64,000 nt of DNA. Source: Frateuria aurantia DSM 6220. Lineage in GTDB: Bacteria; Pseudomonadota; Gammaproteobacteria; Xanthomonadales; Rhodanobacteraceae. Shown here one piece after another: positions 56,783 to 64,000 of this stretch; the first letter of the stretch is position 1, and every line of letters starts with the position of its first letter. The notes under the pieces were generated by a model. The model was not told the DNA's origin. It did not search any database and was given only the letters and a program-made list of their open reading frames with translations. The translations under genes were made by a program, and so were the position numbers. The stretch spans positions 992,001-1,056,000 of the forward strand of contig NC_017033.1 of assembly GCF_000242255.2 (NCBI RefSeq), read 5' to 3'.

Positions 56783-56931
56783 GTCGTACCCGCTGCCATG
56801 GACCACCATCTGTGGTCTGTGTCACGGATGGCGACACAGGGGATGGTCAGCAGGGATCAGGCTCGGCTACCCTGCAATGGTCAATACCGGCTGTTGCCGG
56901 TGCTGTCGTCATTCATTCAGAGGCGAAGCGT

Positions 56932-57486
56932 ATGAAGCGCAAGGCATGGATCCATGCATGGGTATTGGCCTTGGCCGTGATGGCCGCTCCTGCAACGACG
57001 CTGGCCTTGCCTGCAGGTGCCTCCAAGGCGCTGGACCCGGCTGCACAGGCACGGCAGGATGAACTGCAGCAAGTGGGTCTGGTGCGCTTCACCGGACCCG
57101 ACTACAAGCCCGGACTGGTCCGGCACATGGTGATGTTCCGCTACAAACCCGGCACCAGTGAAGCCATTCGCCGCCAGATCAGGGAGCAATTCCTGGCCAT
57201 GCAACAGAGCGCAAGGCGCCATGGACGGCCGTACATCCTGTCCATCGAAACCGGCTTGCAGAACAGTGGCGAGGGTGCAGACCAGGGGTTGCAGGAGGCT
57301 TTCCTGATCACGTTCCGTTCCGAAGGGGATCGCAATTATTACGTAGGTACACCGGTCATCAACTCACCGGCCTATTACGAGCCGGTCCATGAGCGGTTCA
57401 AACAGTTCGCCTTTCCGCATATCCAGAGTGCGGTAGTGTTCGACTACACCCGTTCAGCGGCAAGGCCGATCATCACGGTGCCCTGA
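56932..57486 (+). CDS. Secreted Dabb (stress-responsive alpha/beta barrel) protein
   Basis: A 184-residue protein with a signal peptide (WIHAWVLALAVMAAPATTLA). The mature part matches the Dabb fold: VRHMVMFRYKPGTS at the start, EAFLITFRSEGDRNYYV, and AVVFDYT at the end. Dabb proteins are small dimeric barrels, often related to antibiotic- or stress-associated enzymes. The start at 56932 begins the signal peptide; the frame is open back into the DUF1275 gene. Confidence 0.78.
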   Translation: MKRKAWIHAWVLALAVMAAPATTLALPAGASKALDPAAQARQDELQQVGLVRFTGPDYKPGLVRHMVMFRYKPGTSEAIRRQIREQFLAMQQSARRHGRPYILSIETGLQNSGEGADQGLQEAFLITFRSEGDRNYYVGTPVINSPAYYEPVHERFKQFAFPHIQSAVVFDYTRSAARPIITVP

Positions 57487-57551
57487 TCCGACATGGCATG
57501 ATGGCCGGCATGGCGGGTGATCTCGCCCGGCCGGGCCGGCTTCGCGCAGCG

Positions 57552-58133
57552 TCAGGGCCAGAAGGCCTGCAAGGGGTGCCCCAGCGGATCCAGGGCAGGA
57601 CGGGGCACTTGCGCAATGGCGTGCCGCACCTGCTCAAGCTCGGCCGGATCGCCGCGCTGCATGTCCCAGGACTGCCCCCGAGGATAGGCGCCCACCATCA
57701 TGAAGTCGTCGCTGGAACTCAAGGCACAGTGGCCGGTGCCGGCCGGCAGCACCAGCACGTCACCGGCCGCGACATCCAGAGGCCTGCCGTGCGGGCCGCC
57801 CAGACGCACCCTGGCATGACCGCTGAAGATGCCGAGGGCTTCATGCGCGGTGGAATGGAAATGGTCAAAGGGATACATCCCGTATCGCCATTGCGGTGGC
57901 CAGCCATGGGCTGCGAATTCCGTCTCGTACAGACTGGCCAGATCCGCCGTCCGGGCCGGATAGGCATCTTGATAGAACAGGACCGGCCAGGCCGAATTGG
58001 GGAAGCCTCCCTCTGGCGGCAGCTGCAAGGGCTGCGGCATGCCTCGGGCAGCGGCTGCCGCAGGCAGGGCAGGCAGCAGCAGAGTGGGGCAGGCCACCAT
58101 CGCGGCGAGCAGGGTTCGGCGTTCGGGATTCAT
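57552..58133 (-). CDS. Exported cupin-domain protein
   Basis: A 193-residue protein with an N-terminal signal including ERRTLLAAM, possibly a Tat signal. The single cupin (YPFDHFHSTAHEALGIFSG, then LDVAAGDVLVLPAGTGH) has His and Glu residues suitable for one metal ion. It resembles YjlB-type cupins. Substrate unknown. It converges on the Dabb gene. Confidence 0.78.
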   Translation of the reverse strand: MNPERRTLLAAMVACPTLLLPALPAAAAARGMPQPLQLPPEGGFPNSAWPVLFYQDAYPARTADLASLYETEFAAHGWPPQWRYGMYPFDHFHSTAHEALGIFSGHARVRLGGPHGRPLDVAAGDVLVLPAGTGHCALSSSDDFMMVGAYPRGQSWDMQRGDPAELEQVRHAIAQVPRPALDPLGHPLQAFWP

Positions 58134-58327
58134 CGTCAGGCCTCCTCAGGGGCGGTCAGCAGGGCGGCATTGCGGATGGACCGGTCCTGACTGCGGAAAG
58201 ATGCATGATTCCGTAGCAGATGCAGTCTCGACCATGATGCAGGCGGGCATAGTCACAATCATGAATAAAAACTTAACCATTGCCGGACAAAAATTTGCCG
58301 TTCATATGCTTACATGAGAGGCGTACC

Positions 58328-58351
58328 TGAAGATGACCAAGGTCATCTTCA
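58328..58351. promoter_or_regulatory. 24-bp palindrome in the antiporter leader
   Basis: TGAAGATGACC (58328-58338) and GGTCATCTTCA (58341-58351) are exact reverse complements with an AA spacer. It lies 33 bp before the likely start codon and contains the alternative ATG at 58333. It could be an operator or an RNA hairpin in the leader. Confidence 0.55.
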
Positions 58352-58383
58352 TGATTTGTTTGAAGTTTATCCAGGGGGTCTAT

Positions 58384-59652
58384 TTGAATTCCACACTATC
58401 GTTCCTGATGGATCTGTTGCTGTTTATGGGCCTGCCTTGGCTGATCTGGGTCGGTGTGCGGAAAAAGCTGCCCTTGGCGGTAGTTCCGATCCTGGTCGGT
58501 ATGGCGATTTCCGGCCTGCATCTGCCCATCAAGTCACTGGGGCTGCCTTCACCACTGGGCAATACCCTGGGATTGATCGGCGTCATCCTGCTGGCCTTCA
58601 CGGCTGGTCTGGAGATGCGCCATTCGCCTGAAGGCACCAGCCATGGGGGTGGGAGACCGATGCCTGCCCTGCGTCCGCTCAGGATCGGTTTCAGCGCCTT
58701 GTTCGCGCTGGGGCTGCCTTTTATCGCCGCCACCCTGTTCAGCTACCATCATTTTCTGAATGTGCCGGCTTGGGTACCGGAACATGGCAAAAGCTGGCTG
58801 GCGGCGATGGCCATCGGTCTATGCATCGCGGTCAGTGCCTTGCCGGTGCTGGTCGGACTGGTCCAGGAATTCGCGCCCGCGCACAAGGTCTACGGCTATA
58901 TCGCTCTGACCGTGGCCTTGCTGGATGACGTGGTGCTGTGGCTGGGACTGGGCGCCATCCAGATTGCCGCCAATATCCATGGCGGCCCCGGCTTCGGCCA
59001 CGAGCAGCTGATGGCGACGTACTGTCTGGCCACCCTGTTCATTTTCAGTCTGGTCACCAATCGCCACAGTCACAACGTGCCGGGCTGGCTGGCCTGGCTG
59101 GTCGCGCTGGTCTACCTGTTTGGTGGCGCCTGGGCCAGCGAGCGACTGGGCGTGCATGAGTTGATCGGCGCCTATTTCGCCGGTGCCTTGCTGCCCCCCC
59201 ACTGGATGAAGAAAATTCATATCGAGCGCGTCGGCAAGGCCGGCCTGGTGCTGCTGGCCCCCTTGTTCTTCGGACATAGCGGTCTGAATGTGAATGGATC
59301 GGTGCTGGGCTGGAGCAGCCTGGGCGCAGCCATGCTGCTGCTGCTGATTTCGGTCGTGACCAAGGTCGGCGCCGCCGTGCTGATTCCGCCGGTGGGAGGT
59401 TTGAGCTGGCGCGAGCGCTTTGGGGTGGGCTCATTGCTGCAATGCAAAGGGCTGATGGAAATCGTGGCAGCGACCTTGCTGCATGCCCAGGGTCTGTTGT
59501 CGGAATACGCTTACGCGGCCCTGGTTACCCTGGCCGTGATTTCCACCACCATCACCGCACCCATCTTCCGTGCAATCCTGCCCTTGAAGCGGTTGCAGGG
59601 AGGTGATGCGGGTACGGGTGGAGCGGTGGACAGCCTGACGGCCGTCGGGTAG
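58384..59652 (+). CDS. Kef/CPA2-type cation:proton antiporter
   Basis: About 422 residues with 11-12 helices of the monovalent cation:proton antiporter-2 family. Landmarks are GLPWLIWVGVRKKLPL, LAFTAGLEMRHSPEG, LLDDVVLWLGLGA (the Asp pair in a transport helix) and LLQCKGLMEIVAATLLHAQGLLS, which has the conserved Gly-Leu in place of the family's RG. No TrkA-N domain is present. The TTG at 58384 has AGGGGG about 5 nt upstream, so I prefer it over ATG 58333, which lies inside a palindrome; ATG 58351 is also in frame. Confidence 0.82.
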   Translation: MNSTLSFLMDLLLFMGLPWLIWVGVRKKLPLAVVPILVGMAISGLHLPIKSLGLPSPLGNTLGLIGVILLAFTAGLEMRHSPEGTSHGGGRPMPALRPLRIGFSALFALGLPFIAATLFSYHHFLNVPAWVPEHGKSWLAAMAIGLCIAVSALPVLVGLVQEFAPAHKVYGYIALTVALLDDVVLWLGLGAIQIAANIHGGPGFGHEQLMATYCLATLFIFSLVTNRHSHNVPGWLAWLVALVYLFGGAWASERLGVHELIGAYFAGALLPPHWMKKIHIERVGKAGLVLLAPLFFGHSGLNVNGSVLGWSSLGAAMLLLLISVVTKVGAAVLIPPVGGLSWRERFGVGSLLQCKGLMEIVAATLLHAQGLLSEYAYAALVTLAVISTTITAPIFRAILPLKRLQGGDAGTGGAVDSLTAVG

Positions 59653-60989
59653 ACGCCGAGGGGCGCGGCCGGCACACCGGCACCTGCCAGCCAAGGACGC
59701 TGACCAGGTCTTGGAACGGTTGCCTGCTGAACACGGGTGACCGTTCCTGTATGAAACGTGTCGTCGGGCCGCCTTGGTGGCAGGTTATTCAGTACAACGG
59801 TTGTTTCCGTTGCGGACACGCGGATGCCGCCCGATGTATAGGCACGGATGTACCGAAGTTCGGTGCTGCCAGGTATGAGGCAGGCTTGGTCGAAGTCCGA
59901 TAAGGCGGGCCGGGGCGCGGGCCTGACGGACCCATGGCTCGCAGGGCCTGACAGCAAGCCAGCCTTGCGCCGGCCTGTTTCCGGCGCTGCACAGGCTGGC
60001 TGCGTCCCGGTCCGGGGTGCGGCGACATCCATGAAGGGGCGATGCGTCTCGTCTGCCATCTGTGCGGGGCAGAAGTCCTGCCGACCTTGTCCGCGGCCGG
60101 ATCAGTCGGCGGCGTGCCTGCGTACCGGCAGCAGGCCGGCATTCATCGTTGACGGCCTGTCAGTCCACGGCTGGGTATCGGGGGCAGAGCGAAGGACTGG
60201 CCGGCTTTCGTCGATGTCATCCATCGCAAGCCGGACATACAGCCGCGACGGCGTCAGCCGTCATGCTGAAATACCCCGTTCGGCAGGTCTTCATGTGGCC
60301 ATGCACGCGTTGCGTCCATGGCCACATGACCGGTCAGCGCCGTCCCAAGCCCAGCCTGGCAGCCATGGAGCTGGCGGAGCGACGAGTGAATGACGCCTGG
60401 GTTGAGGCATTGTCCCGGTTGCGATCCGTGGAGGTGTGGCCTGTTCCGCGGCGGCCCAGAGCGCAGATGGCCTGCCAGCCCGACGTGGCCACGATCCGGA
60501 TCAGGGTCGAACGCGTATTGTATGAAAGTGTGTCCATGGTCCCGGCCTCTTGGTCTAGACGATCTCGACAATGCACCCTTGCGTACGGCAACGCGACAAC
60601 TTGGCCGCTGTTGGCGGCTCGGTCTGATGGACTTCTGCTTGTGAAGCGACATCCCCGGACCGTGCGGGACAGGCTCGGGTCCCGTTTGACCAGGCCTGCA
60701 ATCGTAGACTGCACTTGTTGATGTTAGCTGGGTGTTATGCGCAGGGGGCCAGTCCCGGCTTCGCATCGAAGAGACACATGGATGGCCGTCCCCATGCCAG
60801 GGCCGTCATGCCGACATCGGGGGGCATCATCGGCTGGCCGGGCGCGGATCGACTGCAGCCACCCCATCCAGTCCGGGCATCGACGGTTTCTTGCCAGCGG
60901 GCGACACGCCATCTGGTGGCTCAACTACACAAAAAATCAGAAAAGACTCGACGCCCCGAACATATGCAGGCATACTACTTCGCTCCGCT
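59653..60989. other. 1.3-kb stretch without recognisable genes
   Basis: Several open frames exist (for example 60062-60721 on + and 60254-60766 on -), but none shows a family pattern, a good start or protein-like composition. A 13-bp inverted repeat lies at 60292-60330. The stretch separates the antiporter from the tRNA-Leu gene, so it may be old insertion debris. Confidence 0.6.
60292..60330. repeat. 13-bp inverted repeat
   Basis: TCATGTGGCCATG (60292-60304) and its exact reverse complement (60318-60330) flank a 13-nt spacer. It could be a regulatory dyad or a hairpin. No gene is clearly associated. Confidence 0.6.
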
Positions 60990-61074
60990 GCCCGAGTGGT
61001 GGAATTGGTAGACGCAGAGGACTCAAAATCCTCCGCCGCAAGGCTTGTCGGTTCGAGTCCGACCTCGGGCACCA
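60990..61074 (+). tRNA. tRNA-Leu (anticodon CAA)
   Basis: An 85-nt tRNA with encoded CCA (61072-61074). The acceptor GCCCGAG (60990-60996) pairs with CTCGGGC (61064-61070). The anticodon loop CTCAAAA gives CAA at 61024-61026, reading UUG. A long variable arm, typical of leucine tRNAs, and GGTTCGAGTCC in the T arm are present. Confidence 0.96.
61040..61074. other. Predicted phage attachment site in the tRNA 3' end
   Basis: An integrase gene reading toward the tRNA starts the island 73 bp downstream. In such islands the crossover is usually within the T arm to the 3' end of the tRNA. The matching copy would lie beyond the right edge, so this is inferred. Confidence 0.4.
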
Positions 61075-61109
61075 GCGGAAAATCAACAGGTTGCAAGTCT
61101 GGTCAAAAA

Positions 61110-61145
61110 GTGACCATTTCCGCAATCAGGTGACTTTTCCGCAAT
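61110..61145. repeat. Direct repeats beside the integrase gene
   Basis: Two near-identical copies, GTGACCATTTCCGCAAT (61110-61126) and GTGACTTTTCCGCAAT (61130-61145), start 20 bp apart between the tRNA and the integrase stop. They could be arm-type integrase or excisionase sites. Confidence 0.55.
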
Positions 61146-61147
61146 TG

Positions 61148-62167
61148 CTACCGTGTGGGTGTGACTTTGTCCCCACGCCGGTTCCGGGTGTAGTGCTCCG
61201 TCATGGTGACCGAGCTGTGCCCCAACTGCTTCTGAGCTTGCCTGATATCGCCCGACGACTCTGCCTTGTCGGTGCCGGCTTTCGCTCGCAGATCCCTGAA
61301 TTGGAAGTTTTCGAATTTCACCCCGGCTTTGACCCTGGCGCGCTGAAAGGCACCATTGAGCATCCGGTATGACATCGTGCCGCCTTTGGCTGTGGTGATC
61401 AGTTTCCGGGTAATGGCCCCCATGCGCCGCTTTCGCTCCACCATTGCATTGATCAGCTCGGCGAGCTCGCCCACGACTTCGATGCGCCGCTTGGCTCCGG
61501 TCTTGCCCTGGACGACTTGCAGCTGTCCATTGCGGATATCGTCCTCATCCATGCTCAAGGTATCGGCGACGCGCTGACCGGTGAGGTAGGCCAGATCCAT
61601 GGCATCGCGCAGCGGCTGCTCGGCTGCCGTCCACACAGCCAGGAAGACCTCGTCCTCGATGTAGATGTCGCGGCCGGTTTCCCGATTGCCTCGCACGCCG
61701 GCGCATGGATTGGGGAGCTTGGTGTAGCCCATTTCCCGGGCCCAGTTCCAGATATGCGAAAGCAGGGCGCGTTCCCGATTGGCGCGGACCTTCGCCTTGC
61801 GCCACACGATGTACTGTTTGACGTGCTGCGGCTCGATGGCCTCAAGCGGGCAGGGCGGATCATCAAAATAGCTCATGAGCATTTTGACCTCCTTGAGATT
61901 GCCCCGCTGAGTTGTCGGCGACTTGGTCGGCAGCACCTCGGCGATATACCGATCGGTGACATATCGCAGGGTGATGATCCCTGCCGGCCGCTCATGACCT
62001 TCGCGCTCGATTTCGGCCCAGCGCTTGATGGCCAGGCCATAGTCCGTACCGAGGGGCTCTTCCTTTCGTGGTTTGCCGCCGTGGTCGTAGTAGTAATAGG
62101 AGCGAGTCCCGCGCTTGCGGATCCGCAAGTGCGGGATAGCCCCGGGGTTGGATGGCCTTCGGCCCAT
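61148..62167 (-). CDS. Tyrosine site-specific integrase
   Basis: A 339-residue phage-type integrase. The N-terminal half has the Arm/core-binding regions. The catalytic half shows Arg in LTGQRVADTL, Lys in VVQGKTGAKRRIEV, the RDLRAKAG segment, and LGHSSVTMTEHYTR with the C-terminal His-Arg and the catalytic Tyr. It lies next to tRNA-Leu and marks the left end of an island. The start at 62167 is preferred to 62305. Confidence 0.92.
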   Translation of the reverse strand: MGRRPSNPGAIPHLRIRKRGTRSYYYYDHGGKPRKEEPLGTDYGLAIKRWAEIEREGHERPAGIITLRYVTDRYIAEVLPTKSPTTQRGNLKEVKMLMSYFDDPPCPLEAIEPQHVKQYIVWRKAKVRANRERALLSHIWNWAREMGYTKLPNPCAGVRGNRETGRDIYIEDEVFLAVWTAAEQPLRDAMDLAYLTGQRVADTLSMDEDDIRNGQLQVVQGKTGAKRRIEVVGELAELINAMVERKRRMGAITRKLITTAKGGTMSYRMLNGAFQRARVKAGVKFENFQFRDLRAKAGTDKAESSGDIRQAQKQLGHSSVTMTEHYTRNRRGDKVTPTR

Positions 62168-62168
62168 G

Positions 62169-62387
62169 TCATGCCCTTGCTTTGTTGGAGGCCCAGCGTT
62201 TGGTAGGCTGCTGTGAGCTGGTTTCGCCCTCAATCGCGCTACGGGTAACGATCGGCCAGCCGCCGGCGTCCAAGTGGTGCCGGATGCCATTCGATACCAG
62301 CACACGGATCTGTTTCTTTCGTGTGTAGGCCCGCAGGTAAGCCGCGAGCTCGGTTTTGCTCAGAGCAATCTTTTCCGCCGCTCCCAT
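62169..62387 (-). CDS. DUF4224 phage protein (excisionase-like)
   Basis: A 72-residue protein whose pattern (KTELAAYLRAYTRKKQIRVL, SNGIRHHLDAGGWPIVTRS) matches DUF4224, small phage proteins with a winged-helix look that are often beside integrases. A role in excision is inferred from the position. The ATG at 62387 shares one base with the preceding stop (TGATG). Confidence 0.75.
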   Translation of the reverse strand: MGAAEKIALSKTELAAYLRAYTRKKQIRVLVSNGIRHHLDAGGWPIVTRSAIEGETSSQQPTKRWASNKARA

Positions 62388-62635
62388 CACGCTCCCTCAC
62401 GATTTCGCGCCATGGCGCCGTCGATGGCAATGTCCATTGCCTTTCCAATGAGCATCGTTGCTCCTGATGCATCGTCATCCACTAGAAAAGGCGGCTCGAT
62501 CATGCCGGCGGTAAATCCAGTTTCAGGGTCGGGAGACTCGATCGCTGCGAATCGTTCGGAATGGTCTCGAAGCCATCGGTAGCGCCGCGCATCCAGCATT
62601 GCCATTTCGAAATCTGCTGTGTCGATGCCCTGCAT
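62387..62635 (-). CDS. Small phage protein with YRWLR motif
   Basis: An 82-residue acidic protein containing RRYRWLRDH near the N-terminus and VDDDASGATML further on. The YRWLR motif is common in small phage-encoded proteins of unknown role. It overlaps the DUF4224 start, which fits a compact early operon. Confidence 0.65.
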   Translation of the reverse strand: MQGIDTADFEMAMLDARRYRWLRDHSERFAAIESPDPETGFTAGMIEPPFLVDDDASGATMLIGKAMDIAIDGAMARNREGA

Positions 62636-62636
62636 A

Positions 62637-62864
62637 TCAGTTCATCCTCCGAAGCATTAGTGCGGGCTCCGATCCTTTTGCCTGCTCTACTCGCTTATCC
62701 ATCCAGTCCGCCGTTGCCTCCTCTCCCGCGAGTGCTCGCATCGCCTCAATGACGCCGATCATGAGCAGATCCAGGTAGTCAGCTCTGGATTCCATGTCAG
62801 GTAGCTCATCCATGAACCCAAGGGCGGCAATGACTTCTGCAGCGCTTTTGTCTTGATCAACCAT
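62637..62864 (-). CDS. Small phage hypothetical protein
   Basis: A 75-residue acidic protein (MVDQDKSAAEVIAALGFMD) with helix-rich composition. No family recognised. It overlaps the next upstream gene by 8 bp and is 1 bp from the following gene, so it is part of the island's operon. The start at 62864 is preferred to 62972. Confidence 0.6.
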   Translation of the reverse strand: MVDQDKSAAEVIAALGFMDELPDMESRADYLDLLMIGVIEAMRALAGEEATADWMDKRVEQAKGSEPALMLRRMN

Positions 62865-63138
62865 AGTTCTGTTTCTCACATTCATTGCGTGCGGCCAGCC
62901 CTGCAGCTGCAGGCGGCATTGGCGTGGTGGTGTAGATGGCCCGGATCGTGCCGGCGGCGGCCGGGCGAGCATCGGGCGGGAGTTCCTGCAGGCCGGCCAG
63001 CATCTGGTCCAGCGATACCCCGGCGGCGCGGGCCTGCTCTGCGGTGGATGCGACTTGGGCGAGTGAGCTGCACCAGGTAGAAGTTGCCGGTGCCGGCTGC
63101 GATGCCAGCGTGGCGGCGAAGAGCAGGGCGGGGATCAC
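62857..63138 (-). CDS. Small exported phage protein
   Basis: A 93-residue protein with a signal-peptide-like N-terminus (MIPALLFAATLASQPAPA) and a helical body containing STAEQARAAGVSLDQMLAGL. Function unknown. Its start overlaps the preceding stop by 4 bp (ATGA). Confidence 0.6.
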   Translation of the reverse strand: MIPALLFAATLASQPAPATSTWCSSLAQVASTAEQARAAGVSLDQMLAGLQELPPDARPAAAGTIRAIYTTTPMPPAAAGLAARNECEKQNYG

Positions 63139-63392
63139 TGAGTTCCCTGGATCTGTAAGCTAGGCCGACCGATCGGGCGAGCGGAGGTCGCATCAATGGC
63201 CGCCGGCAACTGACCCACTTCGTCGGCGAGGCGGATAGCGTCGATCTCGACCTTCACTGCGTTGATGTAGGTCCCAGCGACCAATGCCGTGGCTTTGGCC
63301 CGCTCGATGACCTCGGGGTTCGACTCCGGATCACCCAAGGATTCCAGCATTGCAACCAGGTGATCTCGCACATCGGACATCTTGTTCTTCAT
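63135..63392 (-). CDS. Small phage hypothetical protein
   Basis: An 85-residue protein (MKNKMSDVRDHLVAMLESLG) with a segment ERAKATALVAGTYINAVKVE seen in many phage accessory proteins of unknown role. It overlaps both neighbours by 4 bp, showing a tight translationally coupled cluster. Confidence 0.62.
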   Translation of the reverse strand: MKNKMSDVRDHLVAMLESLGDPESNPEVIERAKATALVAGTYINAVKVEIDAIRLADEVGQLPAAIDATSARPIGRPSLQIQGTQ

Positions 63393-64000
63393 GACTGCTG
63401 CCTTTTGTTGATCTTGCGTTGTAGGGCACCCTTGAGCTGGATGAGCTGGGCGACTTCCTTGGGATATCGGGTGTGGTAGCTGTTCCGGCGCATCAGTTCG
63501 GCTCGGCTAAGCAGCTCGAGTCGGTCGGCCGTGATAAGTGAGGCCTCAACGGTTGCGCAGCCTGGCTTGAACACCACGGCGTGACCCGGCGGAATGGGGC
63601 CATGGACTGCCTCCCAGACGAGGCGGTGTACAGCGACCCACCGTCTGGCCGGGTAAAGCGAGGGATCGTCGGTGACCTTGCGTTCAAGGTAGCCATCCCT
63701 GCAGATTCGCTCGCTACCAATTGGCCGGTAGTTGTGCTGAGCAGCGCCGGCCATCTTTCCAGCCTTGAATTGAGTTTCAGCCATTCGACCCGGGGCCCAG
63801 CCTGGAGGATGCTTCTTGCCTTTGTTGGCAGGAGTTTGGCCAGGCTTGAATTGGGTGGCGATCATGCGCGGATTTGTCCGTCCTCGAGCGATGCGGCCGG
63901 AGACATCGCTGGCCATGAAGGCCTCGCTTTTCCTGACGCCGAGTGTGGCGGCCCGCCCGTAGATTGCCGGCTTGGACCTGCCCATGCGGCGGGATAGATC
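63389..64000 (-). CDS. Phage HNH endonuclease-like protein (5' partial)
   Basis: At least 203 residues; the frame is open to the right edge and the residues before the first ATG (LSRRMGRSKPAIYGRA) continue a typical HTH start, so the gene begins outside the window. The middle has KGKKHPPGWAPGRMAETQFKAG and RKVTDDPSLYPARRWV, and the HNH-type core VHRLVWEAVHGPIPPGHAV follows. Such proteins are frequent in tailed phages and act as nicking or homing nucleases. Confidence 0.8.
   Translation of the reverse strand, partial: DLSRRMGRSKPAIYGRAATLGVRKSEAFMASDVSGRIARGRTNPRMIATQFKPGQTPANKGKKHPPGWAPGRMAETQFKAGKMAGAAQHNYRPIGSERICRDGYLERKVTDDPSLYPARRWVAVHRLVWEAVHGPIPPGHAVVFKPGCATVEASLITADRLELLSRAELMRRNSYHTRYPKEVAQLIQLKGALQRKINKRQQS

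Noticed and set aside
59511-60766. Open frames in the gene-free stretch before tRNA-Leu
   Set aside because: They have irregular composition, no credible ribosome site and no family similarity, and they overlap each other on both strands.

Overview
The window looks like a chromosome segment from a high-GC gammaproteobacterium of the order Xanthomonadales, most likely the family Rhodanobacteraceae. This rests on gene content and order: asd-fimV-truA-trpF, trpBA-accD, purMN divergent from DUF2066-perM-hda, and yajC-secDF. A three-subunit membrane sugar/polyol dehydrogenase beside an OprB-type porin is typical of incompletely oxidising, acetic-acid-forming bacteria, so Frateuria is a reasonable guess. 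No genus marker is present to prove it.

Layout. 0-8 kb: a partial TenA/PqqC-like gene, a PAS-GGDEF-EAL protein, mfd and a GNAT gene. 8-19 kb: envelope and accessory genes (Slp lipoprotein, rlmJ, two EamA exporters, an AsmA-like protein, an ABC exporter, a phospholipid methyltransferase) and an iron-linked operon (YqjI-like PadR repressor, a short Fur-like protein, a siderophore-interacting ferric reductase) with a palindromic operator. 19-30 kb: core metabolism (2-hydroxyacid dehydrogenase, asd, fimV, truA, trpF, trpI, trpBA, accD). 30-35 kb: a cell-wall amidase, a 2.2-kb gene-free region, then a PAP2 phosphatase and a glycosyltransferase. 35-49 kb: gltX, zur with a zinc exporter, ribosomal protein THX (51 codons), purMN, perM-hda, yajC-secDF and an orphan response regulator. 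49.5-56 kb: porin plus dehydrogenase operon with a divergent LysR regulator. 56-60 kb: DUF1275, a Dabb protein, a cupin and a Kef-type antiporter, then 1.3 kb without genes. 61-64 kb: tRNA-Leu(CAA) with an integrated phage-like island (integrase, DUF4224 protein, small phage genes, HNH endonuclease) that runs off the right edge.

The most unusual feature is the gene-free region at 31.03-33.23 kb. It holds seven well-conserved and one degraded copy of a ~100-bp module, all in the same orientation. Each module has three DnaA-box-like 9-mers (offsets 0, 14 and 37), an IHF-like element (offset 51) and a fourth conserved element (GACGNNTTG-like, offset 79). The spacing is identical to the base in all seven good copies although the sequence between elements varies. 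This suggests a rigid nucleoprotein array that could titrate, inactivate or reactivate DnaA (a repeated datA/DARS-like locus). The gene for Hda, the protein that inactivates DnaA-ATP, lies 11 kb away. Housekeeping genes on both sides run mainly on the + strand and no dnaA/dnaN/gyrB is near, which argues against the array being oriC.
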